This document shows, one piece after another, positions 1-8,788 of a DNA stretch of 64,000 bases. Origin of the DNA: Pelomonas sp. Root1217 (GTDB lineage: Bacteria; Pseudomonadota; Gammaproteobacteria; Burkholderiales; Burkholderiaceae_C); assembly GCF_001425705.1 (NCBI RefSeq), contig NZ_LMDC01000028.1, forward strand, positions 937,119 to 1,001,118, in the 5' to 3' direction. A program made the position numbers and the translations under genes. The notes beneath the pieces were generated by a model. It did no database searches. It had not been told where the DNA came from and worked only from the letters and a program-made list of their open reading frames with translations. How positions within the stretch are numbered: the first letter of the stretch is position 1; every line of letters begins with the position of its first letter.

Positions 1-22
1 TGCGGTTCAGGGCCTCTTCTTT

Positions 23-58
23 GGTGACTTTCTTCTGGCCCCGCAGAAGAAAGTTACC
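23..58. repeat. 14-bp imperfect inverted repeat downstream of lapD-like gene
   Basis: Arms at 23-36 and 45-58 pair with one mismatch around an 8-base loop (ggtgactttcttct / agaagaaagttacc). The hairpin lies about 70 bases past the stop of the minus-strand LapD-like gene. There is no T-run on the minus-strand side, so it is not a standard intrinsic terminator. It looks like one of the short dispersed hairpin repeats common between betaproteobacterial genes; that last point is inference. Confidence 0.5.
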
Positions 59-129
59 CCGCTGCCGGGCGGGACTCCCGGCAATGCACCGAGCAGACGC
101 GCTCTATGCAAAACCGACCAAGCCAACAA

Positions 130-2049
130 TCAGCCCAAACTCGAAGTTACCCACGGCCCGGTGAGCCCATCCAGCTCACAGTCCCACAGCGCCTGCGCAT
201 CCATCTCGTCGACGACACCCTCGCCGTACACCTTCAAAGCAAGACTGCGCAGCATGATCACCATGCCCCGCACAAACGCCGCCCGCCCCGCCTCACCGGC
301 CACGCCGAGCAGCACCGAAGCATCCAGCTTCACATAGTCCAACCCCGCCTGATAGAGCTTCTCGACCTGCGCCAATCCGGCGCCGGCATGCTCCAGCCCC
401 AGCTTGACGCCCAACGGCCTCAACTGGCGCCCAAACTCCAGCAGCCGCTCGAAATGCTCGGTCGCCGCCGCCTCGGCCAGGTCCAGCAGCAAGGCACGCG
501 CAGGCTGCGGCCACTGCGCCAGCAGCTCACGCAACTGCGGCAAAAACGCAGCATCGGCCAGCGACACCGGCGCCACATTGATGCAGCGCGCCTTGCCGTC
601 GGCCGCGATGGCCTGCAGGGCCAGACCGACGGCGAGCAGGTCGACCTGGGCCGTCATGCGCGCACGCACCGCGAGAGGCAGCCAGGCCGTGGCCGGCTGG
701 AAATCGGCATCCAGTCGCAACTGCAGCGGGCATTCCAGATGCAACACACGGCCACCTCGGTCGCGCACCGGGAACTCGATCAAGCGACCACGCTGCTGGC
801 TGACGGCCTCCTGCAGCTGGGCACGCCACAGGCCCTCGCCCTGCTCGCGACCGATGCCAGGGTCGGCGACGATTTCGACGACGAAGCCGCCACGAGCCTC
901 GCCCTGATGCTCTGCACGGGCCAGGGCCGCATCGGCCTCGCCCAGCCAGACGCTGCTGGGCCGCTCGCGCGGCAGCTCGATGGCGCCAAGCGCCACCTGC
1001 ACGCCGGGCCCGAAGGCCGGCAGGCTGGCGCGCAGCGCGTCGGCCAGCGCATGGGCGGTCTCGGCGGCCACGCCCTCGGCCGGCAGCCACAGTGCGAAAT
1101 CGCCGCCGTTCAAGCGCCCGACTCGGCATCCCGCGACAGATTCGGGATAGGCCTGCAGGGCCGAGACGACGGTCAGCAGCACGTCGTCCACCGCGCCACG
1201 GCCCAAGCGGGCGTTCAGGCCGGCCAGCTCACGCAGGCGCACCAGCACCAGGCCGGCAACGGCCGGGCCGTCATCGCGGCGCAGCGCGGCATCCAGCTCG
1301 GCCAGGAAATGCTTGCGGGTCGACACGCCGGTCAGCGGGTCATGGTGGACCTGCTCGCGCAGCACCAGCAACTGCCCGGCCTGGGCTTCGAAGAGGTCGC
1401 GCACGCGCTGCACCATCGCGTTCATGGCGCGGGTCAGGCGCTGCAGTTCGGGCACGCGCGGCTCGATGACCTGCCCATAGCTGCCGGCCAGCACACCCTC
1501 GGCCTGGGCGACGGCGGCGTCCAGCGGTCGGCGGATGCGCCTGAGCCCCGCCCAGGCCAGCACCGCGGCAGCGATGCCGACGATGAGCAGCCAGGCCAGC
1601 AGGCGGCGGGAGGTGAGCCACAGCACGTCATGGGCGTAGCTCGAATGGCTCTTCAATTCGACCGAGCCGATCGCATTCCAGCCATTGGACAGCTGGGCCA
1701 CGCCGGGTGCGGCCTGGATCGGCAGCAGGGCACGGAACCAGGCCGGCGCCTGGCCCGGCCGCGGTGCCTCGGAACGCTCGAACAGGGTCTCGCCATTGGC
1801 GCCACGCCAGCGCACGAACTCGTAGGCGCCGGTGTCGAACTGGGCCGACACCAGCAGCTTGATGAGCTCGCGGTCGCCCTGCTGCTGCGACAGGGCCAGG
1901 GCCAGCGCCTGGGCGTTGTCCGCATTCTTCAGCTGGAGCTGCGTGCGCATCAGCTCGCGCGCGGAAACGGCGGACAGGCCCACCGCGCCCACCAGCGCGG
2001 CCAGCACCACGCCCAGCACCAGCCAGGCGATCTGCCGCATCAACGACAT
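130..2049 (-). CDS. lapD: LapD-like inner-membrane c-di-GMP receptor (degenerate GGDEF and EAL)
   Basis: The 639-residue protein has an N-terminal membrane helix (about 5-30), a periplasmic LapD/MoxY-type domain to about 148, a second helix (149-168), a HAMP segment, then GGDEF-like and EAL-like domains. The GGDEF signature is degenerate (NGGDF, 314-318) and the EAL motif is replaced (IEFPV), so it should bind rather than make or cleave c-di-GMP. Trp124 in the output part of the periplasmic domain is placed like the Trp with which LapD holds LapG. The gene follows the lapG-like gene by 13 bases on the same strand. In the known system, c-di-GMP-bound LapD sequesters LapG and so keeps a surface adhesin attached. 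Assignment rests on domain order plus the neighbour. Confidence 0.88.
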   Translation of the reverse strand: MSLMRQIAWLVLGVVLAALVGAVGLSAVSARELMRTQLQLKNADNAQALALALSQQQGDRELIKLLVSAQFDTGAYEFVRWRGANGETLFERSEAPRPGQAPAWFRALLPIQAAPGVAQLSNGWNAIGSVELKSHSSYAHDVLWLTSRRLLAWLLIVGIAAAVLAWAGLRRIRRPLDAAVAQAEGVLAGSYGQVIEPRVPELQRLTRAMNAMVQRVRDLFEAQAGQLLVLREQVHHDPLTGVSTRKHFLAELDAALRRDDGPAVAGLVLVRLRELAGLNARLGRGAVDDVLLTVVSALQAYPESVAGCRVGRLNGGDFALWLPAEGVAAETAHALADALRASLPAFGPGVQVALGAIELPRERPSSVWLGEADAALARAEHQGEARGGFVVEIVADPGIGREQGEGLWRAQLQEAVSQQRGRLIEFPVRDRGGRVLHLECPLQLRLDADFQPATAWLPLAVRARMTAQVDLLAVGLALQAIAADGKARCINVAPVSLADAAFLPQLRELLAQWPQPARALLLDLAEAAATEHFERLLEFGRQLRPLGVKLGLEHAGAGLAQVEKLYQAGLDYVKLDASVLLGVAGEAGRAAFVRGMVIMLRSLALKVYGEGVVDEMDAQALWDCELDGLTGPWVTSSLG

Positions 2050-2062
2050 GTCTCACTCCCGT

Positions 2063-2737
2063 TCACAAGAATCCCTCCGCCCTCGCCTTGGCCACCAGTT
2101 CGCGCCACAGCGACAACCGCGCCAGCGGGTCGCCCGCGGTCACCTGGCCCACGCCCTGCCAAAGGCCTTCGGTGTTGAAGCTGAACACCGGGGTCAGGTC
2201 GCTGCGCTGCGACGCGGGCAGCACCTCGGGGCGCAGGTTGTCCAGGATCAGCGGCTCGGCGCCCGGTTGGGCATAGTAGGCCAGCACCATGTGTGCCAGC
2301 GACTGGCCCTGCAGCCGCGCCCGCACATAGACCATCCTCAGCTTGGCCGTCGGCACGCCGGTGGCGACCAGGCCGAAGTATTTGGCAATGGCGTAGTCCT
2401 CGCAGTCGCCGGCGCGCTTTTCCAGGCTTTCCAGCGGCGAAGCCCAATAGTCCGGCAGGTTCCAGGTGACGCTGTCGTCCCTGAAAGCCAGGCGGTGGTT
2501 GAAGAAATCGTTGATGTCCTTGAGCCGCTGCGGCTCCTCGCTCACGCCACTGCGCTCGATCTGCTGCACCAGGGCCTGGGCCTGCTCGACGACGCGAGGG
2601 CCGCGGGCGGTGGCAGCCTCCAGCACGCGCGCTGCGTCATACGCCGCGAAGGCCAGCACCGGCCCCATCACCAGCAAGGCCAGCCACCACCGGTGCAGGT
2701 GGAGGGCGAAAGCGACGCGAGGCGGGGAAGTGGGCAA
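2063..2737 (-). CDS. lapG: LapG-like periplasmic transglutaminase-fold cysteine protease
   Basis: This 224-residue protein has an N-terminal hydrophobic segment (about 16-32) and a bacterial transglutaminase-like cysteine protease domain. Catalytic residues are Cys112 (in GDCEDY), His149 (AHMVL) and Asp166 (ILDN). The 37- and 54-residue spacings match my recollection of Pseudomonas LapG. Asp111 and Glu113 next to the cysteine match the calcium ligands. LapG cleaves the N-terminus of LapA-type adhesins when released by LapD. The first usable start is a TTG; no upstream in-frame ATG was seen. It is the first gene of the lapG-lapD pair. No giant adhesin gene lies in this window, so the substrate must be encoded elsewhere. 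Confidence 0.9.
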   Translation of the reverse strand: MPTSPPRVAFALHLHRWWLALLVMGPVLAFAAYDAARVLEAATARGPRVVEQAQALVQQIERSGVSEEPQRLKDINDFFNHRLAFRDDSVTWNLPDYWASPLESLEKRAGDCEDYAIAKYFGLVATGVPTAKLRMVYVRARLQGQSLAHMVLAYYAQPGAEPLILDNLRPEVLPASQRSDLTPVFSFNTEGLWQGVGQVTAGDPLARLSLWRELVAKARAEGFL

Positions 2738-2810
2738 GATTGACGGCGGGCTGCAGGTGAATTCACTGTACCCGGGCGGCAGCCGCCCGAAGGGCCTCTA
2801 AGATTTTTGA

Positions 2811-3707
2811 ATGCAGAACACGGCACCTTCCCACGCCAACCGGCCTCGCTCGCAGCAGATCCGCGATGACCTCGACCAATCGCGCCGCCGCGGCCCGCTG
2901 CAGCAGATCCAGATCCCGCCCTGCCCCGAGTTGCTGGCCCAACTGCAGCAGGCCATCAACCAGCCAGAGCCCGACCTGAATCTCGTTTCCCGCATCGCTT
3001 CCAGCGATGTGGCCATGGCTGCCACGTTGCTGCGCATCGCCAACGGCCCGCTGTTCAAGCCGGTGGGCCTACCCTGCAGCACCGTCGGCCAGGCCATGAC
3101 GCGCATCGGCCTGCGCGAGAGCGTGGCCGTCATGACCGGCTTCCTGGCCCAGCACGCCGTCCCCGTCAACTCGCCGCAGCTGGCGCGCTTCTGGGAGCGC
3201 AGCACCATGCGCGCCATCGCGATGGCCACCATCGCCCAGCAGTTGCCGGGCCTGTCGCCTGACCTGGCGCACAGCTTCGGCCTCTTCTTGCACGTCGGCA
3301 TGCCGGTGCTGATGCAGAGCGTGCGCGGCTATGCAGCCACCATGGTGGAGGCCGGCGCACGCATCGACCGGCCCTATATCGCTACCGAGAACGCCAACCA
3401 CAAGACCGACCACGCCGTCGTCGGCGCCCTGGTCGTGCGGGTGTGGAACCTGCCGGCGCCGCTGATGGCGGCCATTCGTCTGCACCATGACTTCGCGGCC
3501 CTGGGCCATGACGGGATCGAGCCGGAGATCCACACGCTGATCGCCGCCGGGCTCATCGCCGAGCACCTGATGCGCCGCCATGAGGGCCTGCCGGAAGATG
3601 CCGACTGGGCCGCCCACCATGCCGCCGCGATGGATTGGCTGCATATCGGTTGGGACGAGCTGGCCCAGTGGGAAGAAGCCGTCACCGCACAGTTCGATGC
3701 GGCTTAG
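2811..3707 (+). CDS. HDOD-domain signalling protein
   Basis: The 298-residue product is mostly one HDOD domain, the metal-free relative of HD phosphohydrolases found in many bacterial signalling proteins. Typical blocks are the inhibitor-like start (ISRIASSDVAMAATLLRIAN), the central region leading to an LFLHVG motif, and the late AIRLHHDF motif. It has no membrane segment or attached output domain, so it should be cytoplasmic. It is divergent from lapG across only 73 bases, and its last codons overlap the start of the next gene by 11 bases. Its partner cannot be told from sequence. Confidence 0.85.
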   Translation: MQNTAPSHANRPRSQQIRDDLDQSRRRGPLQQIQIPPCPELLAQLQQAINQPEPDLNLVSRIASSDVAMAATLLRIANGPLFKPVGLPCSTVGQAMTRIGLRESVAVMTGFLAQHAVPVNSPQLARFWERSTMRAIAMATIAQQLPGLSPDLAHSFGLFLHVGMPVLMQSVRGYAATMVEAGARIDRPYIATENANHKTDHAVVGALVVRVWNLPAPLMAAIRLHHDFAALGHDGIEPEIHTLIAAGLIAEHLMRRHEGLPEDADWAAHHAAAMDWLHIGWDELAQWEEAVTAQFDAA

Positions 3708-4269
3708 GTTCCCACGCCTGCGTGTCCTCGTGCTGGTCGCCATGGTGGTGGCGGCATTGGCCATCGTCGGCTGGTGGGCGTTCGGCCCGTCCGGCGTCGC
3801 CGTCGAGTTGACCAAACGCAGCTGGCGCATGGAGATCATCGTCGAGCGGCTGCGTTCCGAGTCGGGCTCGGACTGGTGCGACGAGCTGCCCGAGGGTGCC
3901 TTCGACATCAGCCGCCGCACCATCGCCGACCCGACCGGCAAGCGCGCCGAGCCGAGCGAGCATTGCCGCTACAACGTCCTGGCCTGGCGCCGCAGCTGGA
4001 TCGTCAAGAACGAAGGCGGCCCCGAGGACCGCCCTGACTGGCCGCGCCCGCCGCTGCGCGTGGCCCCACCCGGCCAGCCCGGCAGCGAGCGCCTGAGCAA
4101 GCGCGAAGCCTATTTCGAGATCGAGCTGCGCGACCGCGAGGACCATGCCTGGGTCTGCCGCGTCGACCCCGAGCACTGGAAACAGCTTCGCGTGGGCATG
4201 CGCTTTCGCATGCCGGTGGACCGCTTCGGCACGGCGAACTGCCCGGCGATGTATCCGTCCAACATCTAG
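3697..4269 (+). CDS. Small single-pass membrane protein, unknown function
   Basis: Starting at ATG 3697, inside the end of the HDOD gene, this encodes 190 residues. One N-terminal transmembrane helix (about 9-27) follows an arginine-rich start. A soluble, presumably periplasmic, domain contains four cysteines (SDWCDE, EHCRYN, WVCRVD, TANCPA) that could form two disulfides. The 11-base overlap suggests translational coupling to the HDOD gene. I do not recognise the family. A start further upstream in the same frame would lie entirely within the HDOD gene and is unlikely. Confidence 0.7.
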   Translation: MRLRFPRLRVLVLVAMVVAALAIVGWWAFGPSGVAVELTKRSWRMEIIVERLRSESGSDWCDELPEGAFDISRRTIADPTGKRAEPSEHCRYNVLAWRRSWIVKNEGGPEDRPDWPRPPLRVAPPGQPGSERLSKREAYFEIELRDREDHAWVCRVDPEHWKQLRVGMRFRMPVDRFGTANCPAMYPSNI

Positions 4270-4442
4270 CCGGCCTTGGCCGCCTCGCAGGCGGCCTTGA
4301 GCCCGCCGTAGTTGGCAAAGCCCTTGCCCATCTCCTCCACCTTGGGGTCGGCCAGCACGACCAGCGGCGTGTCCTCGTCGCCGGTGATGAGGCTGGGCTC
4401 CGCGGCGCCAGCAGTTGTGCCGAAGCGCTCACCTGACGCGTG
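4266..4442 (-). pseudogene. Possible 3' remnant of an unidentified gene
   Basis: Between the convergent membrane-protein gene and the LysR gene the minus strand reads a protein-like tail containing LITGDEDTPLVVLAD and ending GGLKAACEAAKAG, closed by TAG at 4268-4266. Composition and codon pattern look coding, but no start codon, ribosome-binding site or complete domain is visible and I do not recognise the family. It may be the truncated end of a gene lost upstream, or chance in GC-rich DNA. Confidence 0.3.
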
Positions 4443-4449
4443 GCATGGG

Positions 4450-5367
4450 TCAGCGCTTGTCCGGCTGCGGGCTGCGCCCTTCGATCAGCGGCAGCAGGCC
4501 TCGCGTCCCTTCGTACAGATGCTCGAACAGCCGCTTGACGCGTGGCACCTGGCGCAGCTCCACGCGAGTCAGCAGCCACAGCTCGCTGCGCCAGTCGCGC
4601 GGCGGATCGAACACGCGACGCAGCTCGGGGTCGGCATCGCCGAGATAGCAGGGCAAGGCAGCAAGGCCCATGCCGGCGCGCACCAGCTGGCGAACATGGG
4701 TCAGGCTGTTGGTGCGCACCGCCACCTGGCGGCCCAGTCCCTGGCCCTCCAGCCAGCGGGCCGATGCCAGGTGGGCCAGGTCCTCGTCGACACCCACCCA
4801 GGGTTGCAGGTCCAGGGTCTCGGCGCTGACGCCGCCCAGCTTCCGGGACGCATAGACCGTCGCCTCGACACGCGCCAGGCGGCGCCCCACCAGCGACTCC
4901 GGCGGCGGGCCGCCGGAGCGCAGCGCGACATCGGTCTCGCCCTGCTGCACGTCCAGTAGCGCGTTGCCGCTGCGCACCTGCAGCTGGACCTGATGCCGGG
5001 CCTGGTAGCTGGCCAGCAGCGGCGGCAGCAGGGCCTGCATCCAGGTATCGGCCGCGCTGAACCTCAGCAGGCCGCCAGGCCAAGCCTGCCGCCCCCGCAG
5101 GCTCTCGGTCACGACATGCAGCTCACGCCCCATGCGGCGCGACAGCTCGACCAGCTCGGCCCCGGCGCGCGTGGCCACATAGCCGCCACGCAGGCGCTCG
5201 AACAGCCGCAGGTCCAGCTTCTGCTCCAACGCCCGCAGCCGCCGGAACAGCGTCGCATGGCTCAAGCCGCCCGCGCCGGCCGCCTTGGCCAGGCCGCCAT
5301 GCTGGGCGATCAGTTGCAGCAGGCGCAAATCGTCTCAGTTCAGGTCGTTGAGGGTGGCTGCTGTCAT
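4450..5367 (-). pseudogene. LysR-family transcription regulator interrupted by an in-frame TGA
   Basis: The reading frame from ATG 5367 gives MTAATLNDLN, then TGA (5337-5335), then DDLRLLQLIAQHGG and a complete LysR-type protein (winged HTH to about residue 60, then a substrate-binding domain). LysR proteins often have LNWDDLR at this point, so the TGA replaces an expected TGG Trp codon. A product could only begin at TTG 5328 (292 residues), losing the first turns before the HTH, or need readthrough. The gene is divergent from the PaiB-like gene, with a palindrome between them that fits a LysR operator. Either this is a real nonsense mutation, with a possibly weak internal start, or a sequencing error. 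The original function was probably regulation of the adjacent gene. Confidence 0.75.
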
Positions 5368-5377
5368 GACCAGCAAT

Positions 5378-5398
5378 TTTGCAATGACAAATTGCAAA
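5378..5398. promoter_or_regulatory. Candidate LysR operator between divergent genes
   Basis: A perfect 8-bp inverted repeat, TTTGCAAT (5378-5385) and ATTGCAAA (5391-5398), is separated by 5 bases. It contains a T-N11-A core and is AT-rich against a GC-rich background. It sits 11 bases from the LysR ATG and about 70 bases before the PaiB-like gene, the usual place for a LysR box controlling a divergent pair. The assignment to this regulator is inference. Confidence 0.65.
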
Positions 5399-5467
5399 TT
5401 CGCACACGCAGGAGGCTCAGCGCGTTCCTAGACTGCAGGCCTTCCCAGCACAACAAGAAACCATGCC

Positions 5468-6109
5468 ATGTCGATGTACGAACAGCTTCCCTTCCAGCCC
5501 GCCAACCGTGGCGAGATCGACCGCGTGGTGGCCGACTTCCCGCTGGCCACCCTCGTCAGCGCCGACGAGGGCCGGATGCTGGCCACGCCGCTGCCGTTGA
5601 TCCTGGAGCGCGATGCGGCCAGCGGCGAAGCGCGGCTGATCGGCCATCTGTCGCGCCGCAACCCGCAGTTCGCCATGCTGCAGCGCCAACCGCGCGCCCT
5701 GGCCACCTTCACCGGTGCGCAGGGCTATATCGCCAGCAGTTGGATGGGCAACCGCCACTACGCACCGACCTGGAACTACGAGTTCGTCCAGTTCGAACTG
5801 GACGTCAGCATCGAGGACAGCCCGGAGCAGCTGCTGCGTGCGCTGGAGCTGCTGAGCGCCCATGTCGAAGCACCCTACCCTAATGCTTGGCGGCCGGCCG
5901 AGATGGGGCCGCGGCTGGAGCAACTGGCGCAGTACATCGTGCCCTTCAGTGCCCGCATCCTGGAGACCCGCGCCCAGTTCAAGCTGGGCCAGGGCGACCC
6001 AGCCGATGCGCGGGCCGACGCCTACGCCGGCCTGTCCCGCTACGGCGGCCATCAACTGGCCGCCGCGATGCGGCGGCATGAAGAGCTGGTGCGGGAGGCC
6101 GCGCGCTAG
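5468..6109 (+). CDS. FMN-binding PaiB-family protein
   Basis: The 213-residue soluble protein matches the PaiB/FMN-binding split-barrel family: PFQPANRGEI at the start, FPLATLVSADEG, the GHLSRRNPQ segment and the SSWMGNRHYAPTWNYE block typical of the flavin site. Members are described as negative regulators of protease and sporulation genes in Bacillus, but in proteobacteria the role is usually unknown and may be enzymatic. It is divergent from the damaged LysR gene and shares the palindromic control region. It overlaps the convergent hydrolase gene by 4 bases at its end. Confidence 0.85.
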   Translation: MSMYEQLPFQPANRGEIDRVVADFPLATLVSADEGRMLATPLPLILERDAASGEARLIGHLSRRNPQFAMLQRQPRALATFTGAQGYIASSWMGNRHYAPTWNYEFVQFELDVSIEDSPEQLLRALELLSAHVEAPYPNAWRPAEMGPRLEQLAQYIVPFSARILETRAQFKLGQGDPADARADAYAGLSRYGGHQLAAAMRRHEELVREAAR

Positions 6110-6972
6110 GGCTCGGGTCTCACCGCCCTCAGCATCTGCTGCCACAGCGGCGCATAGGCCGCGTTGGCAATGCCTTCGCCATGCGGCTGGCCGCCCGGGC
6201 GCAACGGCAGGTCCAACGCATGAACCTGGGCCGGCGGGATCCCCAACAGGCGATAGCTTTGCGCCAGCAGGTCGGCGGCCGTCTCCTGCACGTGGTAGGT
6301 CGCATGCCAGCGTTCGGGCGGCGTGACGCTGGCACGGCGATACCAGCGGGCCAGTTCGCCGCCGGCCTCGCGGTCCCAACCGCCGGAGAAGTCCAGCACG
6401 CCGGCCACCGCGCGCGTTTTGGCGATGAAGGCGGCCATGCCGCCGCCTTGGGACTGGCCAGCCAGCACGATGCGGCTCCAGCGTGGCTCATCGCCATCAA
6501 GGTAGCCGGCCCATTGGCCCGCCGGATCCTGCTCGGCCAGATGGCGCAGCAGCCGGGTGAGCCGCGGCACGATGGCATCCTCGGGCCGGTCGTCAATGGG
6601 CGCCGCGGTCGCGTCGCCCCAGACGCGTTGTTGGCGGAAGGCCGCGGCACAGGTCGGATGGGCCTGCAGCCGCGGTCCCTTGCAGACCTGCGATACGGCC
6701 ACATCGTCCAGATAGGACAGGCCGACCAACCGGAAGCCGGCGGATCGCACCGCCTGGAAGAGGCCCTTCGGCCCACTGGCCGGATGACCGTTGGTACCCG
6801 GCAACCAGACAAGCAGGGGCTCGGTCACCGCCGGGTCGTAGACCACCCAATGCGGCGGCTCATCGGCCTTGAGCCGCGCATCGGTGGCCTGCGGCGCGAC
6901 CCGCAGTGACCGTTCTTCGGCCTGTGCCGAGAGCGCCAGCAGCAACGCCGTCCCCAGCAACAGACGACGCAT
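6106..6972 (-). CDS. Exported alpha/beta-hydrolase-like protein
   Basis: The 288-residue protein starts with a signal peptide (MRRLLLGTALLLALSAQA). It then shows an alpha/beta-hydrolase pattern: a strand leading to WLPGTNG, a nucleophile elbow GQSQGGG with the likely catalytic Ser, and a late His near GGQPHGEG. It probably acts in the periplasm on an unknown ester or peptide substrate. It lies 6 bases after lpd on the same strand, so it probably rides on the pyruvate dehydrogenase transcript, without an obvious metabolic link. Confidence 0.72.
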   Translation of the reverse strand: MRRLLLGTALLLALSAQAEERSLRVAPQATDARLKADEPPHWVVYDPAVTEPLLVWLPGTNGHPASGPKGLFQAVRSAGFRLVGLSYLDDVAVSQVCKGPRLQAHPTCAAAFRQQRVWGDATAAPIDDRPEDAIVPRLTRLLRHLAEQDPAGQWAGYLDGDEPRWSRIVLAGQSQGGGMAAFIAKTRAVAGVLDFSGGWDREAGGELARWYRRASVTPPERWHATYHVQETAADLLAQSYRLLGIPPAQVHALDLPLRPGGQPHGEGIANAAYAPLWQQMLRAVRPEP

Positions 6973-6978
6973 CGCTGC

Positions 6979-8772
6979 TTACTTCTTGCGCACCGGCGGC
7001 ACGTCCGTGCAGGAGCCGTGCGCCACTTCCGCGGCCATGCCGAGCGATTCGCCCAGCGTCGGGTGCGGGTGGATGGTCTTGCCGATGTCCACCGCATCCG
7101 CGCCCATCTCGATGGCCAGGGCAATCTCGCCGATCATGTCGCCGGCATGCGTGCCGACAATGCCGCCGCCGATGATGCGGTGGCTTTCCTCGTCGAAGAG
7201 CAGCTTGGTGAAGCCCTCGTCGCGGCCGTTGGCGATGGCGCGACCCGAGGCCGTCCACGGGAACAGGCCCTTGGTGACCTTGATGCCCTTGGCCTTGGCC
7301 TCGTCCTCGGTGATGCCCACCCAGGCCACTTCGGGGTCGGTGTAGGCCACGCTCGGGATCACGCGGGCGTCGAACTGGCTCTTCTTGAGCTTCTCGTCGC
7401 CCAGCAACTCACCAGCGATGACTTCCGCCGCGACATGGCCCTCGTGCACCGCCTTGTGGGCCAGCATGGGCTGGCCGACGATGTCGCCGATGGCGAAGAC
7501 GCTCGGGACGTTGGTGCGCATCTGCACGTCGACCGGGATGAAACCGCGGTCACCGACGATGACGCCCGCGTTCTCGGCGCCGATCTTCTTGCCATTGGGC
7601 GTGCGGCCCACGGCCTGCAATACCAGGTCGTAGCGCTGCGGCTCCTTCGGCGCGCCCTCGCCTTCGAAGGTGACCCAGATGCCATCGGGCTTGGCCTCGG
7701 CACCGACCGTCTTCGTGTTCAACATGATGTTGTCGAAGCGGTGAGCGTTGAACTTCTGCCAGACCTTGACGAGGTCGCGGTCGGCGCCGGTCATCAGCGT
7801 GGGCAGCATCTCGACGACGTCCAGGCGTGAGCCCAGCGTGGAGTACACCGTGCCCATTTCCAGGCCGATGATGCCGCCGCCGACGATGAGCATCTTCTCG
7901 GCCTCGACCTGCATCTCCAGCGCGCCGGTCGAGTCGACGATGCGCGGGTCGTCGGGCAGGAAGGGCAGGCGCACGGCCTGCGAACCGGCCGCGATGATGA
8001 GGCGCTTGAAGGCCACGGTCTGGGCCGCGCCAGTCTTGGCCTGGCCCACGGCGCCTTCGGTCGCTTCGACCTTGAGGTGTTGCGCGTCGATCAGCGAGCC
8101 GACGCCGCGCAGCACGGTTACCTTGCGCATCTTGGCCATCGCCGCGAGACCGCCGGTCAGCTTGCCCGTCACCTTGTTCTTGTGCGCGCGCAGCTTGTCG
8201 ATGTCGACTTCCGGCTCGCCGAAGGCCACGCCGAGGTCGGCCATGTGGCTGACCTCGTCCATGACGGCCGCGACGTGCAGCAGCGCCTTGGACGGGATGC
8301 AACCGACGTTCAGGCAGACGCCGCCGAGCGTCGCATAACGCTCGACGAGGGCGACCTTGAGGCCCAGGTCGGCGGCGCGGAAAGCGGCCGAGTAACCACC
8401 GGGGCCGCCGCCAAGGACGACGAGGTCGAAGGCCTGGTCGGCGCTGCCCGAGTAGGTCGCGGCGACCGGTGCCGGTGCCGCAGCAACGGGTGCCTGTGCA
8501 GGCGCAGCGGGAGCCGGCGCGGGGGCCGCGGCTCCAGCCGACTCCAGCGTCAGCACGACCGAACCCTTCTTGACCTTGTCGCCGATCTTGACGCGCAGCT
8601 CCTTCACCACGCCAGCGGCGGACGACGGAATCTCCATCGAGGCCTTGTCGCTCTCGACGGTGATGAGGCTTTGCTCGACCTTGACGGTGTCGCCGGCCTT
8701 GACCAGCACCTCGATGACGCCGACTTCGTCGAAGTCGCCGATGTCAGGAACTTGAACTTCCACGATTGCCAT
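6979..8772 (-). CDS. lpdA: Dihydrolipoyl dehydrogenase (E3) with N-terminal lipoyl domain
   Basis: This 597-residue E3 reoxidises the dihydrolipoyl arm of the pyruvate dehydrogenase complex with NAD+. Residues 1-78 are a lipoyl domain with Lys43 ([10 protein letters not shown]). An Ala/Pro linker leads to the FAD site ([13 protein letters not shown]), the redox disulfide Cys153/Cys158 ([13 protein letters not shown]), the NAD site ([13 protein letters not shown]) and the C-terminal His-Glu pair (HPHPTLGES). An E3 carrying its own lipoyl domain is typical of beta- and some gammaproteobacteria. I chose ATG 8772, preceded by GGGAG, over the longer open frame because the lipoyl domain begins there. 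It follows aceF by 16 bases. Confidence 0.97.
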   Translation of the reverse strand: MAIVEVQVPDIGDFDEVGVIEVLVKAGDTVKVEQSLITVESDKASMEIPSSAAGVVKELRVKIGDKVKKGSVVLTLESAGAAAPAPAPAAPAQAPVAAAPAPVAATYSGSADQAFDLVVLGGGPGGYSAAFRAADLGLKVALVERYATLGGVCLNVGCIPSKALLHVAAVMDEVSHMADLGVAFGEPEVDIDKLRAHKNKVTGKLTGGLAAMAKMRKVTVLRGVGSLIDAQHLKVEATEGAVGQAKTGAAQTVAFKRLIIAAGSQAVRLPFLPDDPRIVDSTGALEMQVEAEKMLIVGGGIIGLEMGTVYSTLGSRLDVVEMLPTLMTGADRDLVKVWQKFNAHRFDNIMLNTKTVGAEAKPDGIWVTFEGEGAPKEPQRYDLVLQAVGRTPNGKKIGAENAGVIVGDRGFIPVDVQMRTNVPSVFAIGDIVGQPMLAHKAVHEGHVAAEVIAGELLGDEKLKKSQFDARVIPSVAYTDPEVAWVGITEDEAKAKGIKVTKGLFPWTASGRAIANGRDEGFTKLLFDEESHRIIGGGIVGTHAGDMIGEIALAIEMGADAVDIGKTIHPHPTLGESLGMAAEVAHGSCTDVPPVRKK

Positions 8773-8788
8773 GTGTTCAGCTCCCGAC

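Noticed and set aside
23-58. Hairpin as an intrinsic terminator of the LapD-like gene
   Set aside because: No T-run follows on the minus strand, so it is listed as a repeat instead.
106-2178. A 690-codon plus-strand frame over the LapD-like gene
   Set aside because: It is the antisense shadow of a well-supported LapD-like protein and is rich in Gln, Arg and His.
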